NCBI GenBank assembly: GCA_017430535.1
Contig: JAFRMR010000020.1
Coordinates: forward strand, 1-64,000
Direction of reading: 5' to 3'
Length of the DNA: 64,000 nucleotides
Source: Clostridia bacterium
GTDB taxonomy: Bacteria; Bacillota; Clostridia; Oscillospirales; Acutalibacteraceae
Both the position numbers and the translations under genes were made by a program. The notes below the pieces were generated by a model, which was not told the origin of the DNA, did not search any database, and worked only from the letters and a program-made list of their open reading frames with translations. Of the stretch, positions 52,822 through 61,367 are shown one piece after another; position 1 is the stretch's first letter; every line of letters begins with the position of its first letter.

Positions 52822-52865
52822 GCTGTATCAGAGAGCTTACGCTCGCAGGTACAGCTTTTTTATTT
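52822..52865 (+). terminator. Second, tandem terminator-like hairpin
   Basis: GCTGTA (52822-52827) pairs with TACAGC (52850-52855), with an inner GAGC/GCTC helix, followed by TTTTTTATTTT. It gives the preceding gene two terminators in a row and insulates the next promoter. Confidence 0.7.
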
Positions 52866-52875
52866 TGAGCAATAT

Positions 52876-52904
52876 TTGACTAAACCTGCATTTAGCGTTA
52901 TAAT
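52876..52904 (+). promoter_or_regulatory. Promoter of the substrate-binding lipoprotein gene
   Basis: TTGACT (52876-52881) and TATAAT (52899-52904) are exactly 17 bases apart, 30 bases before the start codon. Confidence 0.8.
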
Positions 52905-52934
52905 TCCCCATAGCAATCCAAAGGGAGGATTATT

Positions 52935-53915
52935 ATGAATATTTTTAAGAAGATTATCTCCTTTGCGCTGATACTCACGCTGGTTCTCACCTTCGGCGCC
53001 TGCGGCAAAAAAGGCGGCGGCGAAACAACGGAAGCGGAATCTGAAACGGAAACCACCAGCGATGAAAGAGAAGTAAAAACCCGCATTTCCGCTCTGAAAG
53101 ATGCGGGCGGGCTGGGCCTTATAAAACTGGGCCTTGACCGGGCATACGGCTATGACCTTAAATTTGAGGAAAAAGAAGAGGATATAGTTGGGCTGCTTGT
53201 TACAGGCAAAACAGATATTGCCTCCCTCTCCTTAACCACCGCAATCAACCTGTATAATGAGTCAAATGCGGATATACAGATCCTTACCGTAAACTCCCTC
53301 TACAATTACGGAGTAACAGCAAAGGATGAAAAAATAGAGGATATTGCCGGGCTTAAAGGCAGAGAAATATATGTTTACGGTCAGGGCGATACCGGCTTTG
53401 ACTTTACAAAAAAACTGCTTGATGACGCTGGCATTGATACCTCCGCCCTTAAAAAGGTAAACTCCGCCGATGAAGCCGCCGGGCTTTCGAAGGAAAACCC
53501 GGAGAGAGTGTTTATTCTGCCAGAACCGATAATCACAAGATTTGCGGAGCTCAATACGGATTACAAGAAATTTGATGTAATAAACAAGGCCCTTACGGAT
53601 TCCAAAACCGAGGCCCCTGCCCTTATGTGCACCGTGGCACGCAGGGAATATATCGAAAACAACCCGGTAATAATTGATGAATTCATGCTGTTTTACGAGG
53701 TTTCCGTAAACTATATGAATACGGATGAATTTGTTGTTCCCGTTATTATGGCGGAGCAGGGATTCCTTGGGAATAAGGAGACCGGGTATTCGCTTAACCC
53801 CTACTTCAAGCTTGTATTTATTGAAGGGGATGAAATGAAGACCCTGGTAAAATCAAGCCTTGACCTGATTTACGGCGAAGGCAAGGTTCAGACCGATGAC
53901 GGTATGTTCAGCTGA
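52935..53915 (+). CDS. Lipoprotein resembling NitT/TauT/SsuA-type substrate-binding proteins (326 aa)
   Basis: The signal peptide ends at the lipobox TFGAC (Cys23), so the mature protein is lipid-anchored. An acidic linker follows. The folded part has the two-lobed solute-binding pattern of the NMT1/SsuA type: ALKDAGGLGLIKLGLDRAYG, TGKTDIASLSLTTAINLYNE, IAGLKGREIYVYGQG and TRFAELNTDYKKFDV. No permease or ATPase gene is next to it, so it may be an orphan receptor whose transporter lies elsewhere. GGGAGG precedes the ATG. Confidence 0.78.
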   Translation: MNIFKKIISFALILTLVLTFGACGKKGGGETTEAESETETTSDEREVKTRISALKDAGGLGLIKLGLDRAYGYDLKFEEKEEDIVGLLVTGKTDIASLSLTTAINLYNESNADIQILTVNSLYNYGVTAKDEKIEDIAGLKGREIYVYGQGDTGFDFTKKLLDDAGIDTSALKKVNSADEAAGLSKENPERVFILPEPIITRFAELNTDYKKFDVINKALTDSKTEAPALMCTVARREYIENNPVIIDEFMLFYEVSVNYMNTDEFVVPVIMAEQGFLGNKETGYSLNPYFKLVFIEGDEMKTLVKSSLDLIYGEGKVQTDDGMFS

Positions 53916-53940
53916 GAAGCGTAAAAAATTTTTTCAGCCC

Positions 53941-53969
53941 TTGCATTTATAAATAAAATATACTATAAT
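53941..53969 (+). promoter_or_regulatory. Promoter of the acidic lipoprotein gene
   Basis: TTGCAT (53941-53946) and TATAAT (53964-53969) are 17 bases apart in very A/T-rich DNA. Confidence 0.7.
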
Positions 53970-54026
53970 TTCTATGAATACGGCCAAAGCCGAAAATATT
54001 TATGCAAATAATCAGGAGGAAAGATT

Positions 54027-54944
54027 ATGGCTAAAAAAATTCTTGCTATTTTAATGGCACTCTCTTTTGTTGTTGCTTTCGCAGCCTGCGGCGCAAAAGA
54101 CAATAACACAACCACCACTGAGCCCGATACCGAAATTACAGATGAAAGCTTACCTGCTGATGAGAGCACCGATGCAACTGAGGCAACAGACGCAGCTGAC
54201 GATACCACAGCCGCTCCTGCAGATGAATCAGCATCCGCAACAGAGAACGCAAGCGAAACTTCCGCTGAAGATGCTTCCGAAGAAGAGAGCACCGAAGCCC
54301 CCAAGGCTCCCGAAACCAAAGCCGAAATCATCGCTTACTTCAACGAAGCTTCAAATAAGGTTAAGACCGATGCGAAATCCGTTACCCGCAATTACTCCAA
54401 GATTTCCCTTAACGGAAGCACCACTCTCCCCTCTTCACTCAACACCATCCTTAAGCTCCTCGGCGGCGCAGATTCCTTCCTTGCCGATCAGCTCGCAAAG
54501 AACAGCAAGACTGAGCCCGAGACCTTCACCGGCAGCCAGATAAAGTCCACTTACCCTGTTGAGGGCGAATCCTGGTCCTCCAAGCTTACTGAGGCCGATG
54601 TTCAGAGCGCTACCTGCGAAGAGAAGGACGGCAAATATGTAATCACCATCACCACCGTTGCCGACGGCAAGAGCGATTCCATCAAGCACGGTCAGGGCCA
54701 CGCTCCCAAGGCTTTCAACGTAGTTCTTCCCGGCGTTGTTAACGATAATATCCCCGGCGTTGCAACCAGCATTGTAGGCACCGCCACCATGAACTATCCC
54801 TCAAGCACAGTTAAAGTAGTTGTTGACCCCGCTACCGGTCATGTAATCTCCGCAAACTATGACCTTTACTGGACCATCAACTTTGATAAGGCAGGAGCAA
54901 TCCTTCCCTTCCACACCTCAGATTCCTACACCATTAAATACTGA
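54027..54944 (+). CDS. Lipoprotein of unknown function with acidic low-complexity linker (305 aa)
   Basis: The signal peptide ends at lipobox FAAC (about Cys21). About 70 residues of Thr/Glu/Ala/Asp-rich linker follow. The folded C-terminal part (about 95-305) is beta-rich, with SGKYVITITTVADG-like strands (DGKYVITITTVADGKSD) and DPATGHVISANYDLYWTINF. I do not recognise the family. Codon bias is high-expression-like (GCT, GAA, TCC), as in the wall protein at 52205. AGGAGG precedes the ATG. The surface location is clear, the ligand is not. Confidence 0.75.
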   Translation: MAKKILAILMALSFVVAFAACGAKDNNTTTTEPDTEITDESLPADESTDATEATDAADDTTAAPADESASATENASETSAEDASEEESTEAPKAPETKAEIIAYFNEASNKVKTDAKSVTRNYSKISLNGSTTLPSSLNTILKLLGGADSFLADQLAKNSKTEPETFTGSQIKSTYPVEGESWSSKLTEADVQSATCEEKDGKYVITITTVADGKSDSIKHGQGHAPKAFNVVLPGVVNDNIPGVATSIVGTATMNYPSSTVKVVVDPATGHVISANYDLYWTINFDKAGAILPFHTSDSYTIKY

Positions 54945-54967
54945 TTAACAAGGAGCGATAACACATT

Positions 54968-55540
54968 ATGAAAAAAGAGGTCCTTGTTGAAACATCAGCC
55001 AGGCACGTTCACGTTACAAGAGAAGCTCTTGACATCCTTTTCGGCAAAGGCTATGAGCTGACCAAAAAGAAGGATCTTTCTCAGCCCGGCCAGTTCGCCA
55101 GCAATGAGAGAGTTGCCGTTATAGGCACCAAAGGTCAGTTCCCCGCGGTTTCAATCCTCGGCCCCATCCGCCCGGAATGTCAGGTTGAGCTTTCACTTAC
55201 GGATGCCCGCTCAATCGGCGTTGACGCTCCCATAAGAGAGAGCGGCGATGTAAAAGGCAGCGGCCCCTGCAAGCTTGTAGGCCCTGCAGGCGAGGTTGAG
55301 CTTGAGTACGGCGTTATTGCCGCCCAGAGGCACATCCACGCCACCCCCGAGGATGCCGAAAAATACGGACTTGCAGATAAGCAGATTGTTGCCGTAAAAA
55401 TAGAATCCGAAGGCCGTTCACTTATCTTTGACGATGTTATAGTCAGGGTAAGCCCCAAATACGCGCTTGCTATGCATATTGATACAGATGAATCAAATGC
55501 CGCCTGTGCAAAGCCCGGCCTTATGGGTGAAATATTATAA
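54968..55540 (+). CDS. pduL: PduL-type phosphate acyltransferase (phosphotransacylase) (190 aa)
   Basis: It interconverts acyl-CoA and acyl-phosphate; the zinc ligands are in ETSARHVHVTRE, AQRHIHATPEDA and ALAMHIDTDES. It lacks the N-terminal encapsulation peptide of microcompartment PduL, and no microcompartment shell gene is nearby. A cytosolic phosphotransacetylase role in acetate formation is therefore likely. It lies 23 bases after the lipoprotein gene and may be cotranscribed with it. A terminator follows at 55551. Length matches the family. Confidence 0.88.
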   Translation: MKKEVLVETSARHVHVTREALDILFGKGYELTKKKDLSQPGQFASNERVAVIGTKGQFPAVSILGPIRPECQVELSLTDARSIGVDAPIRESGDVKGSGPCKLVGPAGEVELEYGVIAAQRHIHATPEDAEKYGLADKQIVAVKIESEGRSLIFDDVIVRVSPKYALAMHIDTDESNAACAKPGLMGEIL

Positions 55541-55550
55541 TTTGAATCAA

Positions 55551-55582
55551 GGGCTGTCGCATAAAGTGGCAGCCCATTTTTT
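55551..55582 (+). terminator. Terminator after pduL
   Basis: GGGCTG (55551-55556) pairs with CAGCCC (55570-55575), followed by ATTTTTTC. The next gene starts 18 bases later and may rely on read-through or on a promoter not recognised. Confidence 0.7.
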
Positions 55583-55600
55583 CAAAAAAGAGGTACATTT

Positions 55601-56920
55601 ATGTTTTCCATAACAAATATAGGCAGAACACTGCTGGCCAAAATCGTAGCTTTCCTCTATGTTATTACATCTGTTATTTTTGCAGGTTTTCCCTTCGGTG
55701 CAGGTGAGGACCCTGCCGCCCCTAAGGATTTTACCCCGGTAATCCGTTTTGCGGTGTGCAGCGATATACACCTTAACGGCGAAGAAGACCAGCCCGAAGC
55801 CGCGCGGCTTAAAAAGCTGATTGATTTTATGTACGGCTACTGCGCGGACCAGAGCTACACCGGCTTTGATGCCCTTGTATGCGTGGGGGATGTGGCAACA
55901 ACGGGCTATGAAAAGGAATACGCTCTTTTCAACAGCATTATTGCCGAGAAGCTCAAAGAAGAAACTCAGCTTATGATATGCACCGGCAACCACGAATATA
56001 TAGCCACCAGAGATTATGATGCCTCCGAAAGCGCACGGCTCTTTGAAAAAATGGAGGGTCCCCTTGATAACCACTACACACTCAATGGCTACCATTTTAT
56101 ACTTGCCTCTTATGATGACAACGGCAAAACCTTCTCAGGCAAGCTGGACTGGCTTGAGGAGCAGATAAGCTCGGCTGAAAAAGATTCCGGCAGCAAGCCT
56201 GTTTTTGTTTTTCAGCATCCCGGCCCCTTTGCCACAGTTTACGGCAGCATAAACTGGGGAGATTTTGATATTACCAAAGTGCTTTCAAAGCATCCCCGGG
56301 TTGTGGATTTTTCCGGCCACTCACACTACCCCATAAACGACCCCCGCACAATATGGCAGGGCGGTTATACGGCCCTTGGCTGCGGCACCCTGAGCTATTT
56401 TGAAACAGAGCTTGACGCAATAGCGGGCAACTTCCCCTATGAAACGGAAAATGCCGCACAGTTTTATATTGTCGAAGGGGATAAGGACGGCAACCTGCGC
56501 ATAAAATCCTACGACCTTATTACAGACGCTTTCTTTGATAACGAATATTACCTTACGGGCCTTGCGGATAAAAACTTTGACTATACCTACCTCAAAAGAA
56601 AAAACAGGGATTCCGCCCCGGTATGGCCCGCAGGCACAAAGGCAGAAACATACAAGAACGATAAGGGCGAAACAATCCTGAAGTTTACCGGCGCCGAGGA
56701 TAAGTATGTTGTTGAGAGCTACAAGCTCAGCGTTACGGAAAACGGCATACCCTTCTTTTCCGATAATTTTTCGGGCAAATATATGTATCTTTACGAAGAA
56801 AATCAGTATGAGGTAAACCTTGGTACTCTTACTCAGGGCAAAAAATACTCGGTGCAGATTGTTGCCCTGAACGCCTATGCCGAAACTTCATCCCCATTCT
56901 CTTACAGCTTTACTGCATAA
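55601..56920 (+). CDS. Secreted calcineurin-like metallophosphoesterase with C-terminal beta domain (439 aa)
   Basis: An N-terminal signal peptide (about 1-37) precedes the enzyme. The metal blocks are AVCSDIHLNG, CVGDVATTGYE, CTGNHEYIA, FQHPGPFAT and SGHSHYPIND. The last 100 or so residues form a beta-sandwich, Fn3-like, starting near KAETYKNDKGE. Relatives hydrolyse phosphomonoesters or nucleotides outside the membrane. It is followed 16 bases later by deoC, deoD and cdd; supplying nucleosides for salvage is a plausible link, but inferred. It is not a 5'-nucleotidase by length or C-terminal domain. AGAGG precedes the ATG. Confidence 0.8.
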   Translation: MFSITNIGRTLLAKIVAFLYVITSVIFAGFPFGAGEDPAAPKDFTPVIRFAVCSDIHLNGEEDQPEAARLKKLIDFMYGYCADQSYTGFDALVCVGDVATTGYEKEYALFNSIIAEKLKEETQLMICTGNHEYIATRDYDASESARLFEKMEGPLDNHYTLNGYHFILASYDDNGKTFSGKLDWLEEQISSAEKDSGSKPVFVFQHPGPFATVYGSINWGDFDITKVLSKHPRVVDFSGHSHYPINDPRTIWQGGYTALGCGTLSYFETELDAIAGNFPYETENAAQFYIVEGDKDGNLRIKSYDLITDAFFDNEYYLTGLADKNFDYTYLKRKNRDSAPVWPAGTKAETYKNDKGETILKFTGAEDKYVVESYKLSVTENGIPFFSDNFSGKYMYLYEENQYEVNLGTLTQGKKYSVQIVALNAYAETSSPFSYSFTA

Positions 56921-56936
56921 AAGAGGTAAATGAAAT

Positions 56937-57596
56937 ATGGATATTAAAGAAATTCTGTCAAAATGCGACCATACACTGCTTTCGCAGTCCGCCACTCTCG
57001 CTCAGATTAAAGAGATATGCGATGACGGCAAAAAATACGGCACAGCCAGCGTATGTATTCCCCCCTGCTATGTAAAAGCGGCTAAGGAGTACACAGGAGA
57101 TAAGCCGGCAATATGCACCGTTATCGGCTTCCCCAACGGCTATTCCTCCACCCCGGTAAAATGCTTTGAGGCCTCTCAGGCAGTGGATGACGGGGCGGAT
57201 GAAATTGATATGGTAATAAACATAGGCAAGGTAAAAGACGGGGATTATGATTTCATACTCAATGAGATAAACGCCGTTAAGGATGCCTGCAAAGGCAGAC
57301 TGCTTAAGGTTATTATTGAAACCTGCCTGCTTACGGAAGAGGAAAAAATAAAAATGTGTGAGGTTGTTTCGGAATCCCGTGCGGATTATATAAAGACCTC
57401 CACCGGCTTTTCCACAGGCGGGGCAACCTTTGAGGATATTGCCCTTTTCAAGGAGCATGTTTCTCCCCGGCTTAAAATAAAGGCCGCAGGAGGAATATCA
57501 TCCATTGAGGACGCTGAAAAATTCATCTCGCTGGGGGCAGACAGACTGGGCACCAGCAGAATTGTAAAGATAATGAAATCAAGGGAGGAAAAGTAA
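56937..57596 (+). CDS. deoC: Deoxyribose-phosphate aldolase (219 aa)
   Basis: It cleaves 2-deoxyribose 5-phosphate to glyceraldehyde 3-phosphate and acetaldehyde, a class I aldolase with a Schiff-base lysine. The reactive lysine sits in YIKTSTGFSTGGAT, the second conserved lysine in KIKAAGGISS. DEIDMVINIG and KVIIETCLL are also as in the family. The length is standard. AGAGG precedes the ATG. Its stop overlaps the start of deoD by one base, showing tight coupling. Confidence 0.95.
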   Translation: MDIKEILSKCDHTLLSQSATLAQIKEICDDGKKYGTASVCIPPCYVKAAKEYTGDKPAICTVIGFPNGYSSTPVKCFEASQAVDDGADEIDMVINIGKVKDGDYDFILNEINAVKDACKGRLLKVIIETCLLTEEEKIKMCEVVSESRADYIKTSTGFSTGGATFEDIALFKEHVSPRLKIKAAGGISSIEDAEKFISLGADRLGTSRIVKIMKSREEK

Positions 57597-58333
57597 TGGC
57601 CGAAAACACCCCTCATATCAACCTGCTCAGCGATATCGGCTTCGGCAAAACCGTGCTTATGCCCGGCGACCCATTAAGGTCTGCGTTCATTGCCGAAAAC
57701 TTCCTTGAAAACCCTGTTGCCGTAAACAAGGTAAGAGGCGTAAACGGATTTACCGGCTACTATAAAGGCGTTAAAGTTTCCGTAATGGCCAGCGGTATGG
57801 GTATGCCCTCCATCGGCATTTACAGCTATGAGCTGTATAATAGTTTCGGGGTTGAGAATATTATAAGAATCGGCTCCGCCGGCTCCCTTACCCCGGATTG
57901 CGGCCTTATGGATATTGTAGCGGGTATGGGCGCCTGCACCAATTCAGGGTTTGCCTCCCAATACGGCCTTGACGGCACAATCGCCCCGGTATGCGATTAC
58001 AGCCTGCTTTCCGCCTGCAAAGAAGCGGCGGACGCTGCCGGCTCGGCCCTTAAAATCGGCCTGCTCTATTCCTCCGATACTTTCTATGATGATACAAGGG
58101 TAACAACCGATTGGGCAAAAATGGGCTGCCTTGCAGTTGAAATGGAAGCCGCCGCTCTTTACCTTACGGCAATGAGGTATAAAAAGAGGGCGCTCGCAAT
58201 ATGTACAGTATCCGATTTATGTTTTGAGCCCTTCACGGCTCTGGGCGCAGAAGAGAGGCAGAAGAGCTTTACGGAAATGATAACCCTGGCCCTTGAAACT
58301 GCCGTAAAAGCGGAAAATCTGCCGAAGGTGTAA
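57596..58333 (+). CDS. deoD: Purine-nucleoside phosphorylase, DeoD type (245 aa)
   Basis: It phosphorolyses purine (deoxy)nucleosides to base and (deoxy)ribose 1-phosphate. The phosphate-binding MPGDPLR and the family block SGMGMPSIGIYSYEL are visible. Substrate residues are in AVEMEAAALY and the catalytic Asp lies in CTVSDLC. The length fits the hexameric DeoD/Udp class; uridine phosphorylase is a less likely alternative. It overlaps deoC by one base and precedes cdd by one base. AAGGGAGG lies upstream. Confidence 0.92.
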   Translation: MAENTPHINLLSDIGFGKTVLMPGDPLRSAFIAENFLENPVAVNKVRGVNGFTGYYKGVKVSVMASGMGMPSIGIYSYELYNSFGVENIIRIGSAGSLTPDCGLMDIVAGMGACTNSGFASQYGLDGTIAPVCDYSLLSACKEAADAAGSALKIGLLYSSDTFYDDTRVTTDWAKMGCLAVEMEAAALYLTAMRYKKRALAICTVSDLCFEPFTALGAEERQKSFTEMITLALETAVKAENLPKV

Positions 58334-58334
58334 T

Positions 58335-58742
58335 ATGGATAATAAAAAACTTATATGCAAAGCCATTGAGGCAATGAAATACTCCTATTCCCCCTACTCC
58401 GGCTTTGCCGTTGGCGCCGCGCTGCTGGCAAAAAGCGGCAAGGTCTATACAGGCTGCAATATTGAGAATGCCGCCTTCGGCCCCACGGTATGCGCAGAAA
58501 GAACCGCATTTTTCAAGGCCGTAAGCGAGGGTGAAAGAGAGTTTGAAAAAATTGCAGTTGCCGGAGGGAAAAACGGAAAAGTTACGGATTATGCCTTTCC
58601 CTGCGGAGTATGCAGGCAGGTTATGGCGGAATTCTGCAAAAAGGATTTTGAAATAATCACGGCAAAATCCGGGAAAGATTATATTATACGCACTCTCGGC
58701 GACCTGCTGCCCGAAAACTTCGGGAAGAATAATCTGGAATAA
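58335..58742 (+). CDS. cdd: Cytidine deaminase (135 aa)
   Basis: It deaminates cytidine and deoxycytidine to uridine forms, a zinc enzyme. The zinc ligands and catalytic Glu are in FGPTVCAERTAFFKA, and the PCGVCRQVM motif supplies the other two cysteines. The length is that of the short tetrameric class. It begins one base after the deoD stop. It is last in the salvage operon, before the terminator at 58787. Confidence 0.96.
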   Translation: MDNKKLICKAIEAMKYSYSPYSGFAVGAALLAKSGKVYTGCNIENAAFGPTVCAERTAFFKAVSEGEREFEKIAVAGGKNGKVTDYAFPCGVCRQVMAEFCKKDFEIITAKSGKDYIIRTLGDLLPENFGKNNLE

Positions 58743-58786
58743 ATAAAAAAAACAAATATTGTTTCATAAAAATATAAATGCAGAAA

Positions 58787-58816
58787 GAGCCCGCAGTTTT
58801 ATTAATCTGCGGGCTC
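58787..58816. terminator. Terminator between cdd and the convergent membrane protein gene
   Basis: A 10-bp perfect stem (58787-58796 with 58807-58816) with a 10-base loop. Plus strand exit CTGTTCTT is moderately T-rich. Minus strand exit TTTCTGCATTTATATTTTT is also plausible. It probably serves both genes. Confidence 0.7.
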
Positions 58817-58833
58817 CTGTTCTTATCTGTTTT

Positions 58834-59202
58834 TTAATCTGACGCTTCTTTATTTCTTCTCTCTTCTTTAACCTTTTTCCAGATTTCGTCATACTGCTTC
58901 AGCATTTCCTGGCACTTGTTTTCCATAAGATAATAATGTTTTATATACGGTACCAGCAACACCATAAACAGGAAAATTGCGGCAAGCAGTGGGTAAAACT
59001 CCGTTACCAGCTCCGTGATAATGGTGGCAACAGTCATAATTGCAAAGGTGAGCATAACAAACATGTGCACAATCCTTTCATGCTGAAACCACTCAAGCTG
59101 ATGTATATGCTCCTCAAGAAGCTCCTCCCAGTTTTCCACCGGGGTTTCGCCGCTTATGCAGCTGTCTATTCTTTTTGTGTAGGCAATAATTCTCTGTTTC
59201 AA
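58834..59202 (-). CDS. Small membrane protein of unknown function (122 aa)
   Basis: It starts with TTG (59200-59202), chosen because AGGAGG lies 9 bases upstream and no better start exists. An N-terminal soluble helix (about 1-45, acidic EELLEEHIHQLE) is followed by two membrane segments (about 47-65 and 70-87). A charged helical tail follows (KVKEERRNKEASD). The family is not recognised. It is transcribed alone, convergent with cdd. Confidence 0.75.
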   Translation of the reverse strand: MKQRIIAYTKRIDSCISGETPVENWEELLEEHIHQLEWFQHERIVHMFVMLTFAIMTVATIITELVTEFYPLLAAIFLFMVLLVPYIKHYYLMENKCQEMLKQYDEIWKKVKEERRNKEASD

Positions 59203-59254
59203 AACTATTCCTCCTGCGGTTATTTTGTTATTTTTACAATATTTTTCAAAAATG

Positions 59255-59283
59255 TTGATTTATTAACATTGTAACTGTATTAT
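59255..59283 (+). promoter_or_regulatory. Promoter of the MoxR operon
   Basis: TTGATT (59255-59260) and TATTAT (59278-59283) are 17 bases apart. It lies about 46 bases before the MoxR start codon. Confidence 0.6.
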
Positions 59284-59328
59284 AACATTATAGGAAATAA
59301 ATGCAACCTTGAAAGAGAAGGTAATAAT

Positions 59329-60264
59329 ATGGATAACATTCACGAAAAGCTGGACCTTGTAAAAACCGAAGTGCAGAAAGCGATAATAGGCAAGGATGAA
59401 ATAATAGATGCCGTGCTTATGACCGTGCTTGCGGGGGGACATATTCTGCTGGAGGATATACCCGGGGTGGGCAAAACCACTCTGGCGGTGGCTTTCTCAA
59501 AAGCCCTGTCCCTTAAATACCGCCGCATGCAGTTTACCCCGGATACCCTGCCCTCGGATGTTACGGGATTCTCAATGTATGATAAAAACACAGGTGAATT
59601 CAGCTACAGGGAAGGGGCGGTTATGTGCAACCTTTTTCTGGGGGATGAAATAAACCGCACCTCGCCCAAAACCCAGTCCGCCCTGCTGGAGGTAATGGAG
59701 GAGGGCAAGGTTACCGTTGACGGCGTAACCCATCCCCTGCCTTCGCCTTTCTTTGTAATTGCCACCCAGAATCCTCTGGGCTCCGCAGGCACACAGAAGC
59801 TGCCGGAATCCCAGCTGGACCGCTTTATGGTGCGGCTTTCCATCGGCTATCCGGACCCTGCAAGCGAAGCCCGTATGCTTAAAAGCCAGGGCTATGAAAA
59901 CAATGCGGAAATAAACCCGGTGCTCTCCCTTGATGAAATAATTGAAGCGCAGAGAACCGTGGCCGCCCTTCATACGGAGGACTGCATTTTTGACTATATA
60001 TCCGCCATTACTCTTAAATCCAGAAACAGCGAGCTGCTCAAAAGCGGCATAAGCCCCAGGGGCGCAAAGGCAATACTGCGCATGGCAAAATCCCGGGCAT
60101 ATATCAAAAACAGAGACTATGTGGTGCCCGAGGATATTATTGATGTAATGGGTATTACATCAAGCCACAGAATAACCCTGAGCACCAAAGCGAAGGCCGC
60201 CGCTCTTACGGAGGAGCAGGTTATTACGGGCATTGCAAAAGAGGTGGAAATGCCCTCTTTCTGA
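59329..60264 (+). CDS. MoxR-family AAA+ ATPase (311 aa)
   Basis: An AAA+ chaperone-type ATPase that typically works with a DUF58/VWA protein. Walker A is EDIPGVGKTTLAVAF, Walker B is NLFLGDEINRTSPKTQ and sensor 1 is FFVIATQNPLGS. It is first in a three-gene operon with DUF58 and a transglutaminase, the standard trio. GAGAAGG precedes the ATG. The biological role of such trios is still not settled. Confidence 0.92.
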   Translation: MDNIHEKLDLVKTEVQKAIIGKDEIIDAVLMTVLAGGHILLEDIPGVGKTTLAVAFSKALSLKYRRMQFTPDTLPSDVTGFSMYDKNTGEFSYREGAVMCNLFLGDEINRTSPKTQSALLEVMEEGKVTVDGVTHPLPSPFFVIATQNPLGSAGTQKLPESQLDRFMVRLSIGYPDPASEARMLKSQGYENNAEINPVLSLDEIIEAQRTVAALHTEDCIFDYISAITLKSRNSELLKSGISPRGAKAILRMAKSRAYIKNRDYVVPEDIIDVMGITSSHRITLSTKAKAAALTEEQVITGIAKEVEMPSF

Positions 60265-60299
60265 AATAACGGCAAATAAAATGAAGGGAGTGTAAAATA

Positions 60300-61367
60300 A
60301 TGTTTAAAAACAGAGTAGAATATACCCTGGTTTTCATTTACACTCTCCTTTATTTTTTGTTCTTTCACAACTTTTTCTTCTTTTATCTTTTCCTTATAGT
60401 TGTTGCTCTGCCTTTTATCAGCTTTTTTGTTTCAAGAAATATCTGGAAAAAGAGCGGAGCTGGAATTTCCGCCCCGCTTACCGTAATATACGGCAGCGGG
60501 GATATGGGCGTGGATTTTGTTACGGAAAACACTTCACGCCTGCCAATACCCGGCATTTTTCTCAGGTTCATTGCGGAAAACGCCTATTACCCCAATGAAG
60601 AGATACAGGAAATGAAGCTCCCCTTAAAAACAGGCAGAAACAGCTACCGCTGGAATATTCAGTCTGTCTATTCAGGGCGGATAGTAATAAAAGGCATTGA
60701 GGTTTCAATGCCGGATTACCTGGGCCTTTTTGTTTTTAAAAAAGAGTGGCCAGCACAGGCGGCTGTATCCGTGATTCCCCCTAAAGACGATATAGTTATG
60801 GATATTATCGAAAACTCCTTTATTCAGGGTGAGGAGCAGGAGGCAAACAGCACCAACAGCACCGAGGATGTTACCCGTATAAAGCAGTTCCGCGAATATG
60901 TGCCCGGGGACCGTATGCAGAGGGTAAACTGGAAGATAAGCGCAAAGCACGATACCCTTTATGTTAAGGAATACGAGCGGCTGTTTAACCGCACCCTGAC
61001 ATTGCTTGTGGAGCTGCGCCGTGACAGCGACAGCATAGGATTCCTTGATGAGCTGATAACCGCATTTTACTCCGCAGGCGAAAAACTGCTGGAGATGGAG
61101 ATGCCCTTCAGGGTATGCTGGTACGATTGCGAAACAAACAGATTCATAACCGAAAATGTTGACGATAACGAGAGCTTTATTGAGGTGCTGGAGCAGATGT
61201 ACCTTATGCAAAGCTACACGGAATACTATGCCTACGAAAAATACAATGAAGCCGGCATCGGTGTAAACGACCGGGCTGTTTATTTCACCTCCCCCTCTTT
61301 TGAAGGGGCGGATAAGCACACTCTGCTTGGTGCTTATAAGGAAAGCGTGGTGCTGATATGCCTTTGA
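60300..61367 (+). CDS. DUF58 domain-containing membrane protein (355 aa)
   Basis: Two N-terminal membrane segments (about 7-27 and 29-44) are followed by a beta domain. The DUF58 signature is seen in TRIKQFREYVPGDRMQRVNW, where the PGD..R.(I/V)NW core is typical. A VWA-like region with a degenerate metal site follows. It overlaps the next gene by 10 bases. It is probably a partner of the MoxR ATPase; the function is inferred from the operon. Confidence 0.88.
   Translation: MFKNRVEYTLVFIYTLLYFLFFHNFFFFYLFLIVVALPFISFFVSRNIWKKSGAGISAPLTVIYGSGDMGVDFVTENTSRLPIPGIFLRFIAENAYYPNEEIQEMKLPLKTGRNSYRWNIQSVYSGRIVIKGIEVSMPDYLGLFVFKKEWPAQAAVSVIPPKDDIVMDIIENSFIQGEEQEANSTNSTEDVTRIKQFREYVPGDRMQRVNWKISAKHDTLYVKEYERLFNRTLTLLVELRRDSDSIGFLDELITAFYSAGEKLLEMEMPFRVCWYDCETNRFITENVDDNESFIEVLEQMYLMQSYTEYYAYEKYNEAGIGVNDRAVYFTSPSFEGADKHTLLGAYKESVVLICL

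Noticed and set aside
54968-55540. PduL as part of a bacterial microcompartment
   Set aside because: No shell protein, signature enzyme or encapsulation peptide is present; a cytosolic phosphotransacetylase is simpler.
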